Below, piece after piece: positions 43,576 to 56,575 of a DNA stretch of 64,000 nt. The first letter of the stretch is position 1. Each line of letters begins with the position of its first letter. The translations under genes were made by a program, and so were the position numbers. The notes under the pieces were generated by a model that saw nothing but the letters and a program-made list of their open reading frames with translations, did not search any database and had not been told where the DNA came from. The stretch is from positions 53,001 through 117,000 of the forward strand of contig CAXIWF010000181.1 of NCBI GenBank assembly GCA_964036045.1, read 5' to 3'. This DNA comes from Eutreptiella sp. 'Long Island Sound 2002'. Its lineage: Eukaryota; Euglenozoa; Euglenophyceae; Eutreptiales; Eutreptiaceae.

Positions 43576-44442
43576 ATTTTCTGTGTTTAGACGCCTTCGT
43601 CTCATATTTTTGCATGTATGTATGGTTTGTGGTAAACAGCGGAGAGACCAGCAAGGGGAGCATCCCGGGTGACCAACTATGGGTAGGAATGTGATGTAAT
43701 GATAGGAAGGAAGGCTTTTGTGAAGTGGAATGCATCCTGAAGGTGGTAGGAAGCCGTGGTGCAGTGCAAAGTATACCCAGCACCCTCCTTGTGTGGCGAA
43801 AAACATCCCCAATTTTTACCCCGATTTTACTAGTGAGCGGTGGACCTTAATGGAGCTGCGGCGGCTGGACAATGTTTTGGTTTGGCAAAGCGGGTGGAGA
43901 TGTCCATGCCCTGATCCCAGAGACCTCACTAACGCCATTGGCTTGGGGCACAGAAGACGTGGATACATCCTGAAGGAGTCCCTTGGGTTGCCGACTATGC
44001 CTATGGAGAACTACCCAGAATCATGCCTTTTTTGTATGTATGGTTTGTGGTAAACAGCGGAGAGACCAGCAAGGGGAGTGCCACGCATTTTGAATGACAA
44101 GGCATGGTGGCTTGTTGTGCAATTGCTACGGGAACAAATCCACCAATGAACATCTCATCACATTAGTGCCGGAGAGTCATCCGTGAGGCTGAACCTTTAC
44201 TAGGTAGCACGTTTAGCGTGGATAATCCACGTTGTCTTGCAGGGTGCTCACAGGCTGTGCAATCGCCGTGCATTTTTTTGCTTCACTGTTGACTACCCTA
44301 GCCACAGCTGTGCTACCCAGCTGGGTGCAGTGCATGAGCTTTTGAATGACAATGCATGGTGTGGTTCGGTTAAATCGCCAGGGCAGCAGGGTTCATCCAG
44401 ATAGCTAGGATCCATAGAGCGAAAAAAAAACCAAAAAAAAAA
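43576..44442. repeat. Module B copy 5
   Basis: Full-length copy. Confidence 0.8.
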
Positions 44443-45250
44443 TGTCCGACGGACAATAGGATATTCCCCCTAACCTTATCCTTTTGTCCGACGGACAATT
44501 TTAAATTGTCCGTCGGACGATTTGTCTTTCGTAGCATTTGACGGACAGAACTTTATTCGATGTTTCACAGCCACTTTTACTTACCACAGGCTGCAATGAG
44601 TTGTCCCGCTGACGATTTTTTTCGGACAATTTTAAATTGTCCGTCGGACAATTTTTTATTGTCCGTCGGACGATTTGTCTTTCGTAGCATTTGACGGACA
44701 GAACCTTATCCTTTTGTCCGACGGACAATTTTAAATTGTCCGTCGGACAATTTTTTATTGTCTTTCGGACGATTTGTCTTTCGTAGCGTTTGACGGACAG
44801 AACTTTATTCGATGTTTCACAGCCACTTTTACTTACCACAGGCTGCAATGATTTGTCCCGCTGACGATTTTTCTCGGACAATTTTAAATTGTCTGTCGGA
44901 CAATTTTTTATTGTCCGTCGGACGATTTGTCTTTCGTAGCATTTGACGGACAGAACCTTATCCTTTTGTCCGACGGACAATTTTAAATTGTCCGTCGGAC
45001 AATTTTTTATTGTCCGTCGGACAATTTGTCTTTCGTAGCCTTTGACGGACAGAACTTTTTTCGCTGTTTCACAGCCCCTTTTACTTACCACAGGCTGTAA
45101 TGAGTTGTCCCGTTGACGATTTTTCTCGGACAATTTTAAATTGTCCGTCGGACAATGTTAAATTGTCCGTCGGACAATCTTTTATTGTCCGTCGGACGAT
45201 TTGTCTTTCGTAGCATTTGACGGACAGAACCTTATCCTTTTGTCCGACGG
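44443..45250. repeat. Module C minisatellite, array 5 (shortest)
   Basis: About 0.8 kb, one higher-order unit fewer than the others. Confidence 0.9.
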
Positions 45251-45704
45251 TGCCAAAGGATGCCGTCCCGCCCCAAAAGCACCCCCCCTCCCCTTGCCGT
45301 AAAAGCACCCCCCCCTTTCAAATGCTGAAAGGCCCACCCCTTTCAAAGGACGTTGGAGCAAGGCCCAGCCTTTGAGTGGCGCACAGTGTCCTATCACACG
45401 CAGGGGGTGGGCATCGTTGCGGTGCAGCAACGGACACTCCAACTCTCATTGTCACTATGGAACCCCAGGAAATGGGGGTGGGTCCACTTATTCGGGCTCA
45501 AGGTTTCAGGCTGAAGTAAATGATCATAAAGCAGTGCACGTGCTGCATTTCGGTTTCAAATACTCAGTCCCTGGCCCTCAACACTCTCTGGTTACCCATA
45601 GTCCCCCCCCCCAAGCCTCCAAAAATTCGAAGAGGGCTTGACATTGGGGCATTTCAAGATCGCAAAAGGGTCCAAGAGAGGTCAAACACTTTTTCATAAT
45701 TATC
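45251..45704. repeat. Module D copy 5
   Basis: More diverged than the rest (CCCCAGGAAATGGGGGTGGG near 45463, CCCATAGTCC near 45595). Followed by module B. Confidence 0.8.
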
Positions 45705-46570
45705 ATTTTCTGTGTTTAGACGCCTTCGTCTCATATTTTTGCATGTATGTATGGTTTGTGGTAAACAGCGGAGAGACCAGCAAGGGGAGCATCCCGGGTG
45801 ACCAACTATGGGTAGGAATGTGATGTAATGATAGGAAGGAAGGCTTTTGTGAAGTGGAATGCATCCTGAAGGTGGTAGGAAGCCGTGGTGCAGTGCAAAG
45901 TATACCCAGCACCCTCCTTGTGTGGCGAAAAACATCCCCAATTTTTACCCCGATTTTACTAGTGAGCGGTGGACCTTAATGGAGCTGCGGCGGCTGGACA
46001 ATGTTTTGGTTTGGCAAAGCGGGTGGAGATGTCCATGCCCTGATCCCAGAGACCTCACTAACGCCATTGGCTTGGGGCACAGAAGACGTGGATACATCCT
46101 GAAGGAGTCCCTTGGGTTGCCGACTATGCCTATGGAGAACTACCCAGAATCATGCCTTTTTTGTATGTATGGTTTGTGGTAAACAGCGGAGAGACCAGCA
46201 AGGGGAGTGCCACGCATTTTGAATGACAAGGCATGGTGGCTTGTTGTGCAATTGCTACGGGAACAAATCCACCAATGAACATCTCATCACATTAGTGCCG
46301 GAGAGTCATCCGTGAGGCTGAACCTTTACTAGGTAGCACGTTTAGCGTGGATAATCCACGTTGTCTTGCAGGGTGCTCACAGGCTGTGCAATCGCCGTGC
46401 ATTTTTTTGCTTCACTGTTGACTACCCTAGCCACAGCTGTGCTACCCAGCTGGGTGCAGTGCATGAGCTTTTGAATGACAATGCATGGTGTGGTTCGGTT
46501 AAATCGCCAGGGCAGCAGGGTTCATCCAGATAGCTAGGATCCATAGAGCGAAAAAAAAACCAAAAAAAAA
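45705..46570. repeat. Module B copy 6
   Basis: Second B of the local B-C-D pair. Confidence 0.8.
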
Positions 46571-47652
46571 TGTCCGACGGACAATAGGATATTCCCCCTA
46601 ACCTTATCCTTTTGTCCGACGGACAATTTTAAATTGTCCGTCGGACGATTTGTCTTTCGTAGCATTTGACGGACAGAACTTTATTCGATGTTTCACAGCC
46701 ACTTTTACTTACCACAGGCTGCAATGAGTTGTCCCGCTGACGATTTTTTTCGGACAATTTTAAATTGTCCGTCGGACAATTTTTTATTGTCCGTCGGACG
46801 ATTTGTCTTTCGTAGCATTTGACGGACAGAACCTTATCCTTTTGTCTGACGGACAATTTTAGATTGTCCGTCGGACAATTTTAAATTGTCCGTCGAACAA
46901 TTTTTTATTGTCCGTCGGACGATTTGTCTTTCGTAGCATTTGACGGACAGAACTTTATTCGATGTTTCACAGCCACTTTTACTTACCACAGGCTGCAATG
47001 AGTTGTCCCGCTGACGATTTTTTTCGGACAATTTTAAATTGTCCGTCGGACAATTTTTTATTGTCCGTCGGACGATTTGTCTTTCGTAGCATTTGACGGA
47101 CAGAACCTTATCCTTTTGTCCGACGGACAATTTTAAATTGTCCGTCGGACAATTTTTTATTGTCTTTCGGACGATTTGTCTTTCGTAGCGTTTGACGGAC
47201 AGAACTTTATTCGATGTTTCACAGCCACTTTTACTTACCACAGGCTGCAATGAGTTGTCCCGCTGACGATTTTTCTCGGACAATTTTAAATTGTCTGTCG
47301 GACAATTTTTTATTGTCCGTCGGACGATTTGTCTTTCGTAGCATTTGACGGACAGAACCTTATCCTTTTGTCCGACGGACAATTTTAAATTGTCCGTCGG
47401 ACAATTTTTTATTGTCCGTCGGACAATTTGTCTTTCGTAGCCTTTGACGGACAGAACTTTTTTCGCTGTTTCACAGCCCCTTTTACTTACCACAGGCTGT
47501 AATGAGTTGTCCCGCTGACGATTTTTCTCGGACAATTTTAAATTGTCCGTCGGACAATGTTAAATTGTCCGTCGGACAATCTTTTATTGTCCGTCGGACG
47601 ATTTGTCTTTCGTAGCATTTGACGGACAGAACCTTATCCTTTTGTCCGACGG
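46571..47652. repeat. Module C minisatellite, array 6
   Basis: About 1.08 kb. Confidence 0.9.
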
Positions 47653-48106
47653 TGCCAAAGGATGCCGTCCCGCCCCAAAAGCACCCCCCCTCCCCTTGCC
47701 GTAAAAGCACCCCCCCCTTTGAAATGCTGAAAGGCCCACCCCTTTCAAAGGACGTTGGAGCAAGGCCCAGCCTTTGAGTGGCGCACAGTGTCCTATCACA
47801 CGCAGGGGGTGGGCATCGTAGCGGTGCAGCAACGGACACTCCAACTCTCATTGTCACTATGGAAGGCCAGGAAATGGGGGGGGGTCCACTTATTCGGGCT
47901 CAAGGTTTCAGGCTGAAGTAAATGATCATAAAGCAGTGCACGTGCTGCATTTCGGTTTCAAATACTCAGTCCCTGGCCCTCAACACTCTCTGGTTACCCA
48001 TTGTCCCCCCCCCCAAGCCTCCAAAAATTCGAAGAGGGCTTGACATTGGGGCATTTCAAGATCGCAAAAGGGTCCAAGGGAGGTCAAACACTTTTTCATA
48101 ATTATC
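47653..48106. repeat. Module D copy 6
   Basis: Followed by satellite E; variants match the copy at 29388. Confidence 0.8.
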
Positions 48107-50665
48107 CTCTCGCGCGAGGGGATAATTTAAAATTATCCCCTCACACGATGGGTTAGAGATAATATAGCTAACCCTATCTTTACCCCAAAGCGAGGGGATA
48201 ATTTAAAATTATCCGCTCGCGCGAGGGGATAATTTAAACCTATCCCCTCACATCATACAACGTTTTCATAATCTCCGTTCGCATCAAGGGAGAAATTCTA
48301 ACCCTAACCCTATCTTTACCCCAAAGCGAGGGGATAATTTAAAATTATCCCCTCGCGCGAGGGGATAATTTAAAATTATCCTCTCACGCGAGGGGAAAAT
48401 TTAAACCTATCCCCTCACATCATACAACGTTTTCATAATCTCCGTTCTCATCAAGGGAGAAATTCTAACCCTAACCCTATCTTTACCCTAAAGCGAGGGG
48501 ATAATTTAAAATTATCCCCTCGCGTGAGGGGATAATTTAAAATTATCCTCTCGCGCGAGGGGATAATTTAAAATTATCCCCTCACGCGAGGGGAAAATTT
48601 AAACCTATCCCCTCACATCATACAACGTTTTCATAATCTCCGTTCGCATCAAGGGAGAAATTCTAACCCTAACCCTATCTTTACCCCAAAGCGAGGGGAT
48701 AATTTAAAATTATCCCCTCGCGCGAGGGGATAATTTAAAATTATCCCCTCACGCGAGGGGAAAATTTAAACCTATCCCCTCACATCATACAACGTTTTCC
48801 TAATCTCCGTTCGCATCAAGGGAGAAATTCTAACCCTAACCCTATCTTTACCCTAAAGCGAGGGGATAATTTAAAATTATCCCCTCGCGTGAGGGGATAA
48901 TTTAAAATTATCCCCTCACATCATACAACATTTTCATAATCTCCTTTCGCATCAAGGGAGAATTTCCAACCGTAACCCTATGTTTACCCCAAAGCGAGGG
49001 GATAATTTCAAAGTATCCCCTCACGCGAGGGGATAATTGAAAACTATCCTCTAACATCATACAACGTTTTCATAATCTCCTTTCCCGTCAAGGGAGAATT
49101 TCCAACCCTAACCCTAGCTTTACCCCAAAGCGAGGAGATAATTTAAAATTATCCCCTCGCGCGAGGGGATGATTTAAACCTATCCCCTCACATCATACAA
49201 TGTTTTCATAACCTCCGTTCGCATCAAGGGGGAAATTCTAACCCTAACCCTATCTTTACCCTAAAGCGAGGGGATAATTTAAAATTATCCCCTCGCGTGA
49301 GGGGATAATTTAAAATTATCCCCTCACATCATACAACATTTTCATAATCTCCTTTCGCATCAAGGGAGAATTTCCAACCGTAACCCTATGTTTACCCCAA
49401 AGCGAGGGGATAATTTCAAAGTATCCCCTCACGCGAGGGGATAATTGAAAACTATCCCCTAACATCATACAACGTTTTCATAATCTCCTTTCCCGTCAAG
49501 GGAGAATTTCCAACCCTAACCCTAGCTTTACCCCAAAGCGAGGAGATAATTTAAAATTATCCCCTCGCGCGAGGGGATGATTTAAAACTATCCCCTCACA
49601 TCATACAATGTTTTCATAATCTCCTTTCGCATCAAGGGAGAATTTCCAACCCTAACCCTATCTTTATCCTAAAGCGAGGGGATAATTTAAAATTATCCCC
49701 TCGCGTGAGGGGATAATTTAAAATTATCCCCTCGCGTGAGGGGATAATTTAAAATCATCCCCTCACATCATACAACATTTTCATAATCTCCTTTCGCATC
49801 AAGGGAGAATTTCCAACCGTAACCCTATCTTTACCCTAAAGCGAGGGGATAATTGAAAATTATCCCCTCGCGTGACGGGATAATTTGAAATTATCCCCTC
49901 GCATGAGGGGATAATTTAAAATTATCCCCTCACATCATACAACATTTTCATAATCTCCTTTCGCATCAAGGGAGAATTTCCAACCGCAACCCGTAACCCT
50001 ACCTTTATCCCAAAGCGAGGGGATAATTTAAAAGTTCCCCTCGCGCGAGGGGATAATTTAAAACTATCCCCTCTCGCGAGGGGATAATTTAAAAGTATCC
50101 CCTCACGCGAGGGGATAATTTAAAACTATCCCCTAACATCATACAACGTTTTCATAATATCCTTTCGCGTCAAGGGAGAATTTCCAACCCTAACCCCATC
50201 TTTACCCCAAAGCGAGGGGATAATTGAAAATTATCCCCTCGCGCGAGGGGATAATTTAAACCTATCCCCTCACATCATACAATGTTTTCATAATCTCCTT
50301 TCGCATCAAGGGACAATTTCCAACCCTAACCCTATCTTTACCCTTAAGCGAGGGGATAATTTAAAATTATCCCCTGGCATGACGGGATAATTTAAAATTA
50401 TCCCCTCGCGTGAGGGGATAATTTAAAATTATCCTCTCACATCATACAACATTTTCATAATCTCCTTTCGCATCAAGGGAGAATTTCCAACCGTAACCCT
50501 ATCTTTACCCCAAAGCGAGGGGATAATTTAAAACTATCCCCTGACGCGACGGGATAATTTCAAACTATCCCCTAACATCACACAACGTTTTCATAATCTC
50601 CTTTCGCATCAAGGGAGAAATTCTAACCCTAACCCTATCTTTACCCTAAAGCGAGGGGATAATTT
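48107..50665. repeat. Module E satellite, array 4
   Basis: Nearly identical to array 2 (29842), including the CGTTTTCCTAATC and GTTCTCATCAAGG variants, so the two came from one block duplication. Confidence 0.92.
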
Positions 50666-51283
50666 AATTACACAAGTATCCTATTGGTTTTGGACCAGCT
50701 CGAAAGACAGTAGCCTGTGGAAGCGGTGGGTCGAGGAGGACGATGGTAGGTGGCCGTGGTGCAGTGCAAAATATACCCAGCACCCTCCTTGTATGGTGAA
50801 AAACATCCCCAATTTTTACCCCGATCCTGACGCCATCCTGACGCCTTCCAGACGCCATTCTGACGCATCCTGACGACATCCTGACGCACCCTGCCCCTCA
50901 TCTAGCTCCAATCATACGTTCAATACCCAAGCTATTCGGAAGCTTTCAAACATGTTGTTTTTGCAGCCCACACTTTTGCCAGTGCAAAATAGGTTTCAAT
51001 TCGCATTCCATGCCTAGTCTTTTTTTTTTATGTTTCTTTTTGCCACTCCGCAATTTGAATGGTTCAAAACCATGCCGACCCTACTTCGCGAATGGGAAAA
51101 TTATCCAATCAAACATTGCATGCCAATTCTATTTCTAAACCCTTTCAAACATGTTGTTTTTTACAGCCCATGCTTTTTGACAAAGCACAGCTGCTTTCGC
51201 CTTACATTCCATGCCGCGTCTACTTATGGTTTTTTTGCCTTCTACTTAAGTTTGGAACCATTTTTTACTGAATAATCAGGAAA
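50666..51283. repeat. Module F copy 4
   Basis: Matches copy 2. Confidence 0.8.
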
Positions 51284-52453
51284 ACCACTCATTGGCCATG
51301 CCCATCCTGATTATACTCCTTTCAAACATGTCGTTCTTGCATCCCATGCTTTTGCCAATGTACAAAGCTTTCTACTTGCAATCCATGCCTCATCAATTGA
51401 GGTTTGTTGTGCGCCCCAGCTTTATCAGACCAGAAAATGGTTCAAACGTACATGCCAGGTGGGAAGCGCTTTGGTTTTGGAAGGAGATTGGCCCATTGGC
51501 AAGTATATACGGAAAAAAAATAGACACTCAGAAAGTGTACCTCTGTCAGCGTGTGCGTGGCATCACGTGTGCGTGGCAGCTTTTTCACGCGCACGCATGT
51601 TGGCAGGGGGGTTTTTCGGACCCCCCACCGCTCGTTAGGACCCCCCTCCGCCATAGATCAACGCCACTGTCTCGGATTTGCAATATGAGTGACGTTTTGG
51701 GCTCAGCGACCCCGAAATAGGGGGGGGTTATTGTGTCAATAGCTCATTTTAGGATATGGGTGACTATTACCGACTCGGTAGGTCTGCCCGTTCCTAACCG
51801 GACTCGGTAGGATCTGCCTGTCTAGGAACGGGCAGATCCTACCGAGTCACCCATATCCTGAAATGAGCTCAAGACGGCGCGCGTGGAAGGGGGCCGCCGG
51901 GAGCATGGCGGCACGCAGTGGCACATGCGCCATGTGTGCAGCAGGTTGGGAGGGAGGGGAGGAAGCGGATTGGAGGGGGGACGTGGGGTGCACCGCGGGG
52001 GGGTGCCGGAAAAGGGGCAATAAAAAAGCGTACAGCACCCAGTGTTCCCAAGTGGTCTCCCACCTCAGTACTAACTGGGCCTGACTAGGCTTAACTTCTG
52101 AAATCGGACGGGTTCAGGTGTGTTCCCAGTAGTATGGCCGTACGCATTAATCATGCGCGGACGCCCGGTCTGCGGGCGGGGGAAAGGGGGGTAGTCATGC
52201 AATACACTCTGAGCACTGGCATCAAACAAAAAAAAATACAACATATGCAAGAAACCTACTGCAGGAAAACTGTCAAGGATTACTGAAAATGGGGTGAGCC
52301 ATTGTGCTCCTTCGGAATTTTCAGCACAGCGTTCAAAAAACTGGATTCCTGGCACACACACTGGCACAAAGCAAATCAGCATGGCATTCCCTTTGTCACA
52401 TTCTCAGTCTGCTCACCGCCAAAGTGTCAATTGAATCTGGAAAAATGTTGGCA
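51284..52453. repeat. Module A copy 5
   Basis: Core only: after ATGTTGGCA at 52453 the sequence enters H rather than A'. Inverted repeat at 51741-51869. Confidence 0.9.
52028..52145 (-). rRNA. 5S ribosomal RNA gene, copy 5
   Basis: A full 118-nt gene with a T6 terminator on minus (52022-52027), the strongest-looking copy. It has GTTAGTAC where copies 1, 4 and 6 have GCTAGTAC; this is the more usual 5S base. Confidence 0.95.
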
Positions 52454-53136
52454 CCAACATTGACAGTAGTGATCTCTCCAACAATAACTGAGGGAGAGCC
52501 CCAATGTGTTCAGACCAAGACTCGTCAAACATCTGGATGGTGCACAGCAAAGGAGCAGGTGGCAGTAAACAGCAGCGCATCTGTACTGTAACAACAACGG
52601 CAACAGGGTGAGCAGGGACTGGGAAAGGTTCTGAATGAGCCTGAGCCACTTGAAATTGTGGATAAACAACCAAAGCAGCCCTAGTGGGGAGAATGCAGGT
52701 TTGAATAAGAATCATAACTTCTTCACACCATGGCCTTCACACGACACAGTGGTGTGTGTGGACAATAGGAGGCAATTGTGTTGTGAGCATATGGAAGGTG
52801 CTGGGGCAGGGGTTCACAGGTGTTGCGGTCGGTGGAAGGGCCTGTGGTCCTGCGTGTCACCAAATCCGTCGGACTTTCGAACGATTCCGTGCTTGCGGGG
52901 CTTTGCGGTCCAGTGTGTCGCACATCGAGTGGTTGCGAGGCGACGGGACTTTCGTTGGTTTCCAGGGGACCTTGGTTCTCTGCATACAGTCAACTCGGGA
53001 GAGAATAGCAACGGAGTACTGCCTTCCACAGCATTGAAATCCGGCCAGTCAATGATAGTGGTTGCTCACTTCGCTCATCTTCTCATTCACTCTCATTGCG
53101 ATCTCGGCTTTGACACCCTGTGCATCAGAAACCATT

Positions 53137-53196
53137 GGTGTGGTGTGGTGCTGTGGTGTGGTGCGGTGTGGTGGTGTTGTGTGCTGTGCTGTGGTT
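53137..53196. repeat. GT-rich simple repeat
   Basis: Irregular GGTGT/GGTGC repeats (GTGTGGTGTGGTGCTGTGG ...). Confidence 0.8.
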
Positions 53197-53212
53197 TGGC
53201 GAACAAAGTAAT

Positions 53213-53300
53213 GACACTCACAGCACGCGCCGACACTCACATGAAAGTCACAGCACGCGCGAACACTCAAATGACACTCACAGCACACGCCGACACACAG
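53213..53300. repeat. 30-bp minisatellite
   Basis: About three units of the type GACACTCACA-AGTCACAGCACGCGC, ending CGACACACAG immediately before the J-domain frame. Confidence 0.75.
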
Positions 53301-53301
53301 A

Positions 53302-53457
53302 CAGATTTTGGAACTGGGGGAGGCGGCGGATGAGAAGACCATTCGTAAAAACTATTTAAGGCTGTCTCTTAAGGTGCATCCTGACAAAAATCAGGGCGAC
53401 CCGCTGTCTAAAGAGAGGTTTACGCTACTGTTGAGCCTGTACAACCGCCTGTCCTAA
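53302..53457 (+). CDS. J-domain (DnaJ/Hsp40-type) terminal exon fragment
   Basis: This frame reads ILELGEAADEKTIRKNYLRL, then SLKVHPDKNQGDPLSKERF and TLLLSLYNRLS, stopping at TAA (53455-53457). It has helix II (TIRKNYLRLSLK), the diagnostic HPDK loop that stimulates Hsp70 ATPase, and helix III, ending where J-domains end. There is no ATG: the frame is open only from 53275, after a TGA at 53272. A possible 3' splice site (CACACAG, 53294-53300) lies just ahead. It could be the last exon of a small J-protein, or a captured and decayed piece of one. The domain call is strong; whether it is expressed is unknown. Confidence 0.75.
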   Translation, partial: QILELGEAADEKTIRKNYLRLSLKVHPDKNQGDPLSKERFTLLLSLYNRLS

Positions 53458-53465
53458 CCCTAGCC

Positions 53466-53496
53466 TAGCCTGAACCTAACCCTAACCCTAATCCCA
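53466..53496. repeat. Short telomere-like tract
   Basis: AACCTAACCCTAACCCTAA directly after the J-domain stop: about three CCCTAA units, outside satellite E. Confidence 0.6.
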
Positions 53497-53678
53497 ACCT
53501 GAAGGTGCCGTGAAGATCCTAACCTGAAGTTGCAAAATTTTGTCATTGAGCTGGTGGGAGAATCATCAGTATTTTGTTGTTATTGCTATTGCTGAAACGT
53601 TTCACAGGGCAGCTGCAGAGGTAAGGAGCTTACCGCTGCGGTAAGGTCAGTAGTCTGCGCGACCAGTGGACAGGCAAG

Positions 53679-54605
53679 CAGCGATGAAGAAAGCCTTGCG
53701 CCCATAACAACACACTGTCGGGTCGCGCAGGGCGCCGAATGAGGGCCACATGGCCCTCATTCTGTTGCCATTGCGACGGCCTGATTGGGCCTGGACGCCA
53801 GGGTGGCTGCAATCATGAGGCTCCATTGACAGCTGGCAAATTTCAGCACCACGGTCGCTAAACCATATACTGACTATGGTGACGTGCCTAAAATCAGACA
53901 ACACTTAAACCATGCCATTGGGGCCCACCGTTTTTTTGCATACTAAGAGGTAAAACATTCAATAGACACGAAATAGACCTCATTCCGTTAAGAGCCGCAC
54001 ATGGGGCACAATCAGACAAAGATACCCTGCAAACGGGGAACCAGGGCCCAAGTAATGAAGAAGGTCCCGGGAGTGCAAAAAAGCCACGAACACCCTAGAA
54101 AACGTAGCCGTTGGGAAACCAACCCAAGCGGGGGATGGCCCAAAGCGGCTCTAGATCTCCGAATTGACAGGTGTCTTGGGCGTGAAAGCGACACTAGTCT
54201 CTAGAGGAAGGTCCCGGGAGTGCAAAAAAGCCATGAACACCCTAGAAAACGTAGCCGTTGGGAAACCAACCCAAGCGGGGGGTGGCCCAAAGCGGTCTAT
54301 AAACTAGGGCTATAGACCAATGAAACGGTCTATAGACCACGTCTATAGATCATACAACCGTCTATAGACCAGGTCCATAGACAATGGAACGCTCATTGGA
54401 AAGGATCCAGAGTATGCATCCAGCTCGTCTATAGATCCAATAGAATCTGGTCTTTGGACCAAGTCTATGGATGGTGGACTGTCTATAGACCAGGTCCATA
54501 AACCAGGTCTATAGACCAGGTCTATAGACCATGGAATCGTCTATAGACCAGGTCTATGGATCTTGGAACCATCAATCAAAAACAAAACGAGCTTCAATAT
54601 TCAAC
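53679..54605. repeat. Module G copy 2
   Basis: Same length (927 bp) as copy 1 and almost identical (CATACTAAG for CATACCAAG; GTCTATAG for GTATATAG). Confidence 0.85.
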
Positions 54606-55472
54606 ATTTTCTGTGTTTAGACGCCTTCGTCTCATATTTTTGCATGTATGTATGGTTTGTGGTAAATAGCGGAGAGACCAGCAAGGGGAGCATCCCGGGT
54701 GACCAACTATGGGTTGGAATGTGATGCAATGATAGGAAGGAAGGCTTTTGTGAAGTGGAATGCATCGTGAAGGTGGTAGGAAGCCGTGGTGCAGTGCAAA
54801 GTATACCCAGCACCCTCCTTGTGTGGCGAAAAACATCCCCAATTTTTACCCCGATTTTACTAGTGAGCGGTGGACCTTAATGGAGCTGCGGCGGCTGGAC
54901 AATGTTTTGGTTTGGCAAAGCGGGTGGAGATGTCCATGCCCTGATCCCAGAGACCTCACTAACGCCATTGGCTTGGGGCACAGAAGCCGTGGATACATCC
55001 TGAAGGAGTCCCTTGGGTTGCCGACTATGCCTATGGAGAACTACCCAGAATCATGCCTTTTTTGTATGTATGGTTTGTGGTAAACAGCGGAGAGACCAGC
55101 AAGGGGAGTGCCACGCATTTTGAATGACAAGGCATGGTGGCTTGTTGTGCAATTGCTACGGGAACAAATCCACCAATGAACATCTCATCACATTAGTGCC
55201 GGAGAGTCATCCGTGAGGCTGAACCTTTACTAGGTAGCACGTTCAGCGTGGATAATCCACGTTGTCTTGCAGGGTGCTCACAGGCTGTGCAATCGCCGTG
55301 CATTTTTTTGCTTCACTGTTGACTACCCTAGCCACAGCTGTGCTACCCAGCTGGGTGCAGTGCATGAGCTTTTGAATGACAATGCATGGTGTGGTTCGGT
55401 TAAATCGCCAGGGCAGCAGGGTTCACCCAGATAGCTAGGATCCATAGAGCGAAAAAAAAACCAAAAAAAAAA
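54606..55472. repeat. Module B copy 7
   Basis: Matches copy 4. Confidence 0.8.
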
Positions 55473-56575
55473 TGTCCGACGGACAATAGGATTTTCCCCT
55501 AACCTTATCCTTTTGTCCGACGGACAATTTTAAATTGTCCGTAGGACAATTTTTTATTGTCCGTCGGACGATTTGTCTTTCGTAGCATTTGACGGACAGA
55601 ACTTTATTCGATGTTTCACAGCCACTTTTACTTACCACAGGCTGCAATGAGTTGTCCCGCTGACGATTTTTTTCGGACAATTTTAAATTGTCCGTCGGAC
55701 AATTTTTTATTGTCCGTCGGACGATTTGTCTTTCGTAGCATTTGACGGACAGAACCTTATCCTTTTGTCTGACGGACAATTTTAAATTGTCCGTCGGACA
55801 ATTTTAAATTGTCTGTCGAACAATTTTTTATTGTCCGTCGGACGATTTGTCTTTCGTAGCATTTGACGGACAGAACTTTATTCGATGTTTCACAGCCACT
55901 TTTACTTACCACAGGCTGCAATGAGTTGTCCCGCTGACGATTTTTTTCGGACAATTTTAAATTGTCCGTCGGACAATTTTTTATTGTCCGTTGGACGATT
56001 TGTCTTTCGTAGCATTTGACGGACAGAACCTTATCCTTTTGTCCGACGGACAATTTTAAATTGTCCGTCGGACAATTTTTTATTGTCTTTCGGACGATTT
56101 GTCTTTCGTAGCGTTTGACGGACAGAACTTTATTCGATGTTTCACAGCCACTTTTACTTACCACAGGCTGCAATGAGTTGTCCCGCTGACGATTTTTTTC
56201 GGACAATTTTAAATTGTCTGTCGGACAATTTTTTATTGTCCGTCGGACGATTTGTCTTTCGTAGCATTTGACGGACAGAACCTTATCCTTTTGTCCGACG
56301 GACAATTTTAAATTGTCCGTCGGACAATTTTTTATTGTCCGTCGGACAATTTGTCTTTCGTAGCCTTTGACGGACAGAACTTTTTTCGCTGTTTCACAGC
56401 CCCTTTTACTTACCACAGGCTGCAATGAGTTGTCCCGCTGACGATTTTTCTCGGACAATTTTAAATTGTCCGTCGGACAATTTTAAATTGTCCGTCGGAC
56501 AATTTTTTATTGTCCGTCGGACGATTTGTCTTTCGTAGCATTTGACAGACAGAACCTTATCCTTTTGTCCGACGG
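55473..56575. repeat. Module C minisatellite, array 7
   Basis: Matches array 4. Confidence 0.9.

Larger units (their letters stand above)
52454..53678. other. Module H: single-copy region
   Basis: Found only once in the window. It holds a GT-rich simple repeat, a 30-bp minisatellite, a J-domain exon and a telomere-like motif, described separately. From 52454 to about 53136 there are open frames without family resemblance (for example 52635 onward, plus strand) and no clear promoter. The deletion junction at 33776 suggests that the 33-kb unit once had it too. Confidence 0.7.

Noticed and set aside
52635-53333. 232-aa plus-strand frame in module H
   Set aside because: It runs through the GT repeat and the minisatellite, is out of frame with the J-domain, and has no recognisable domain.
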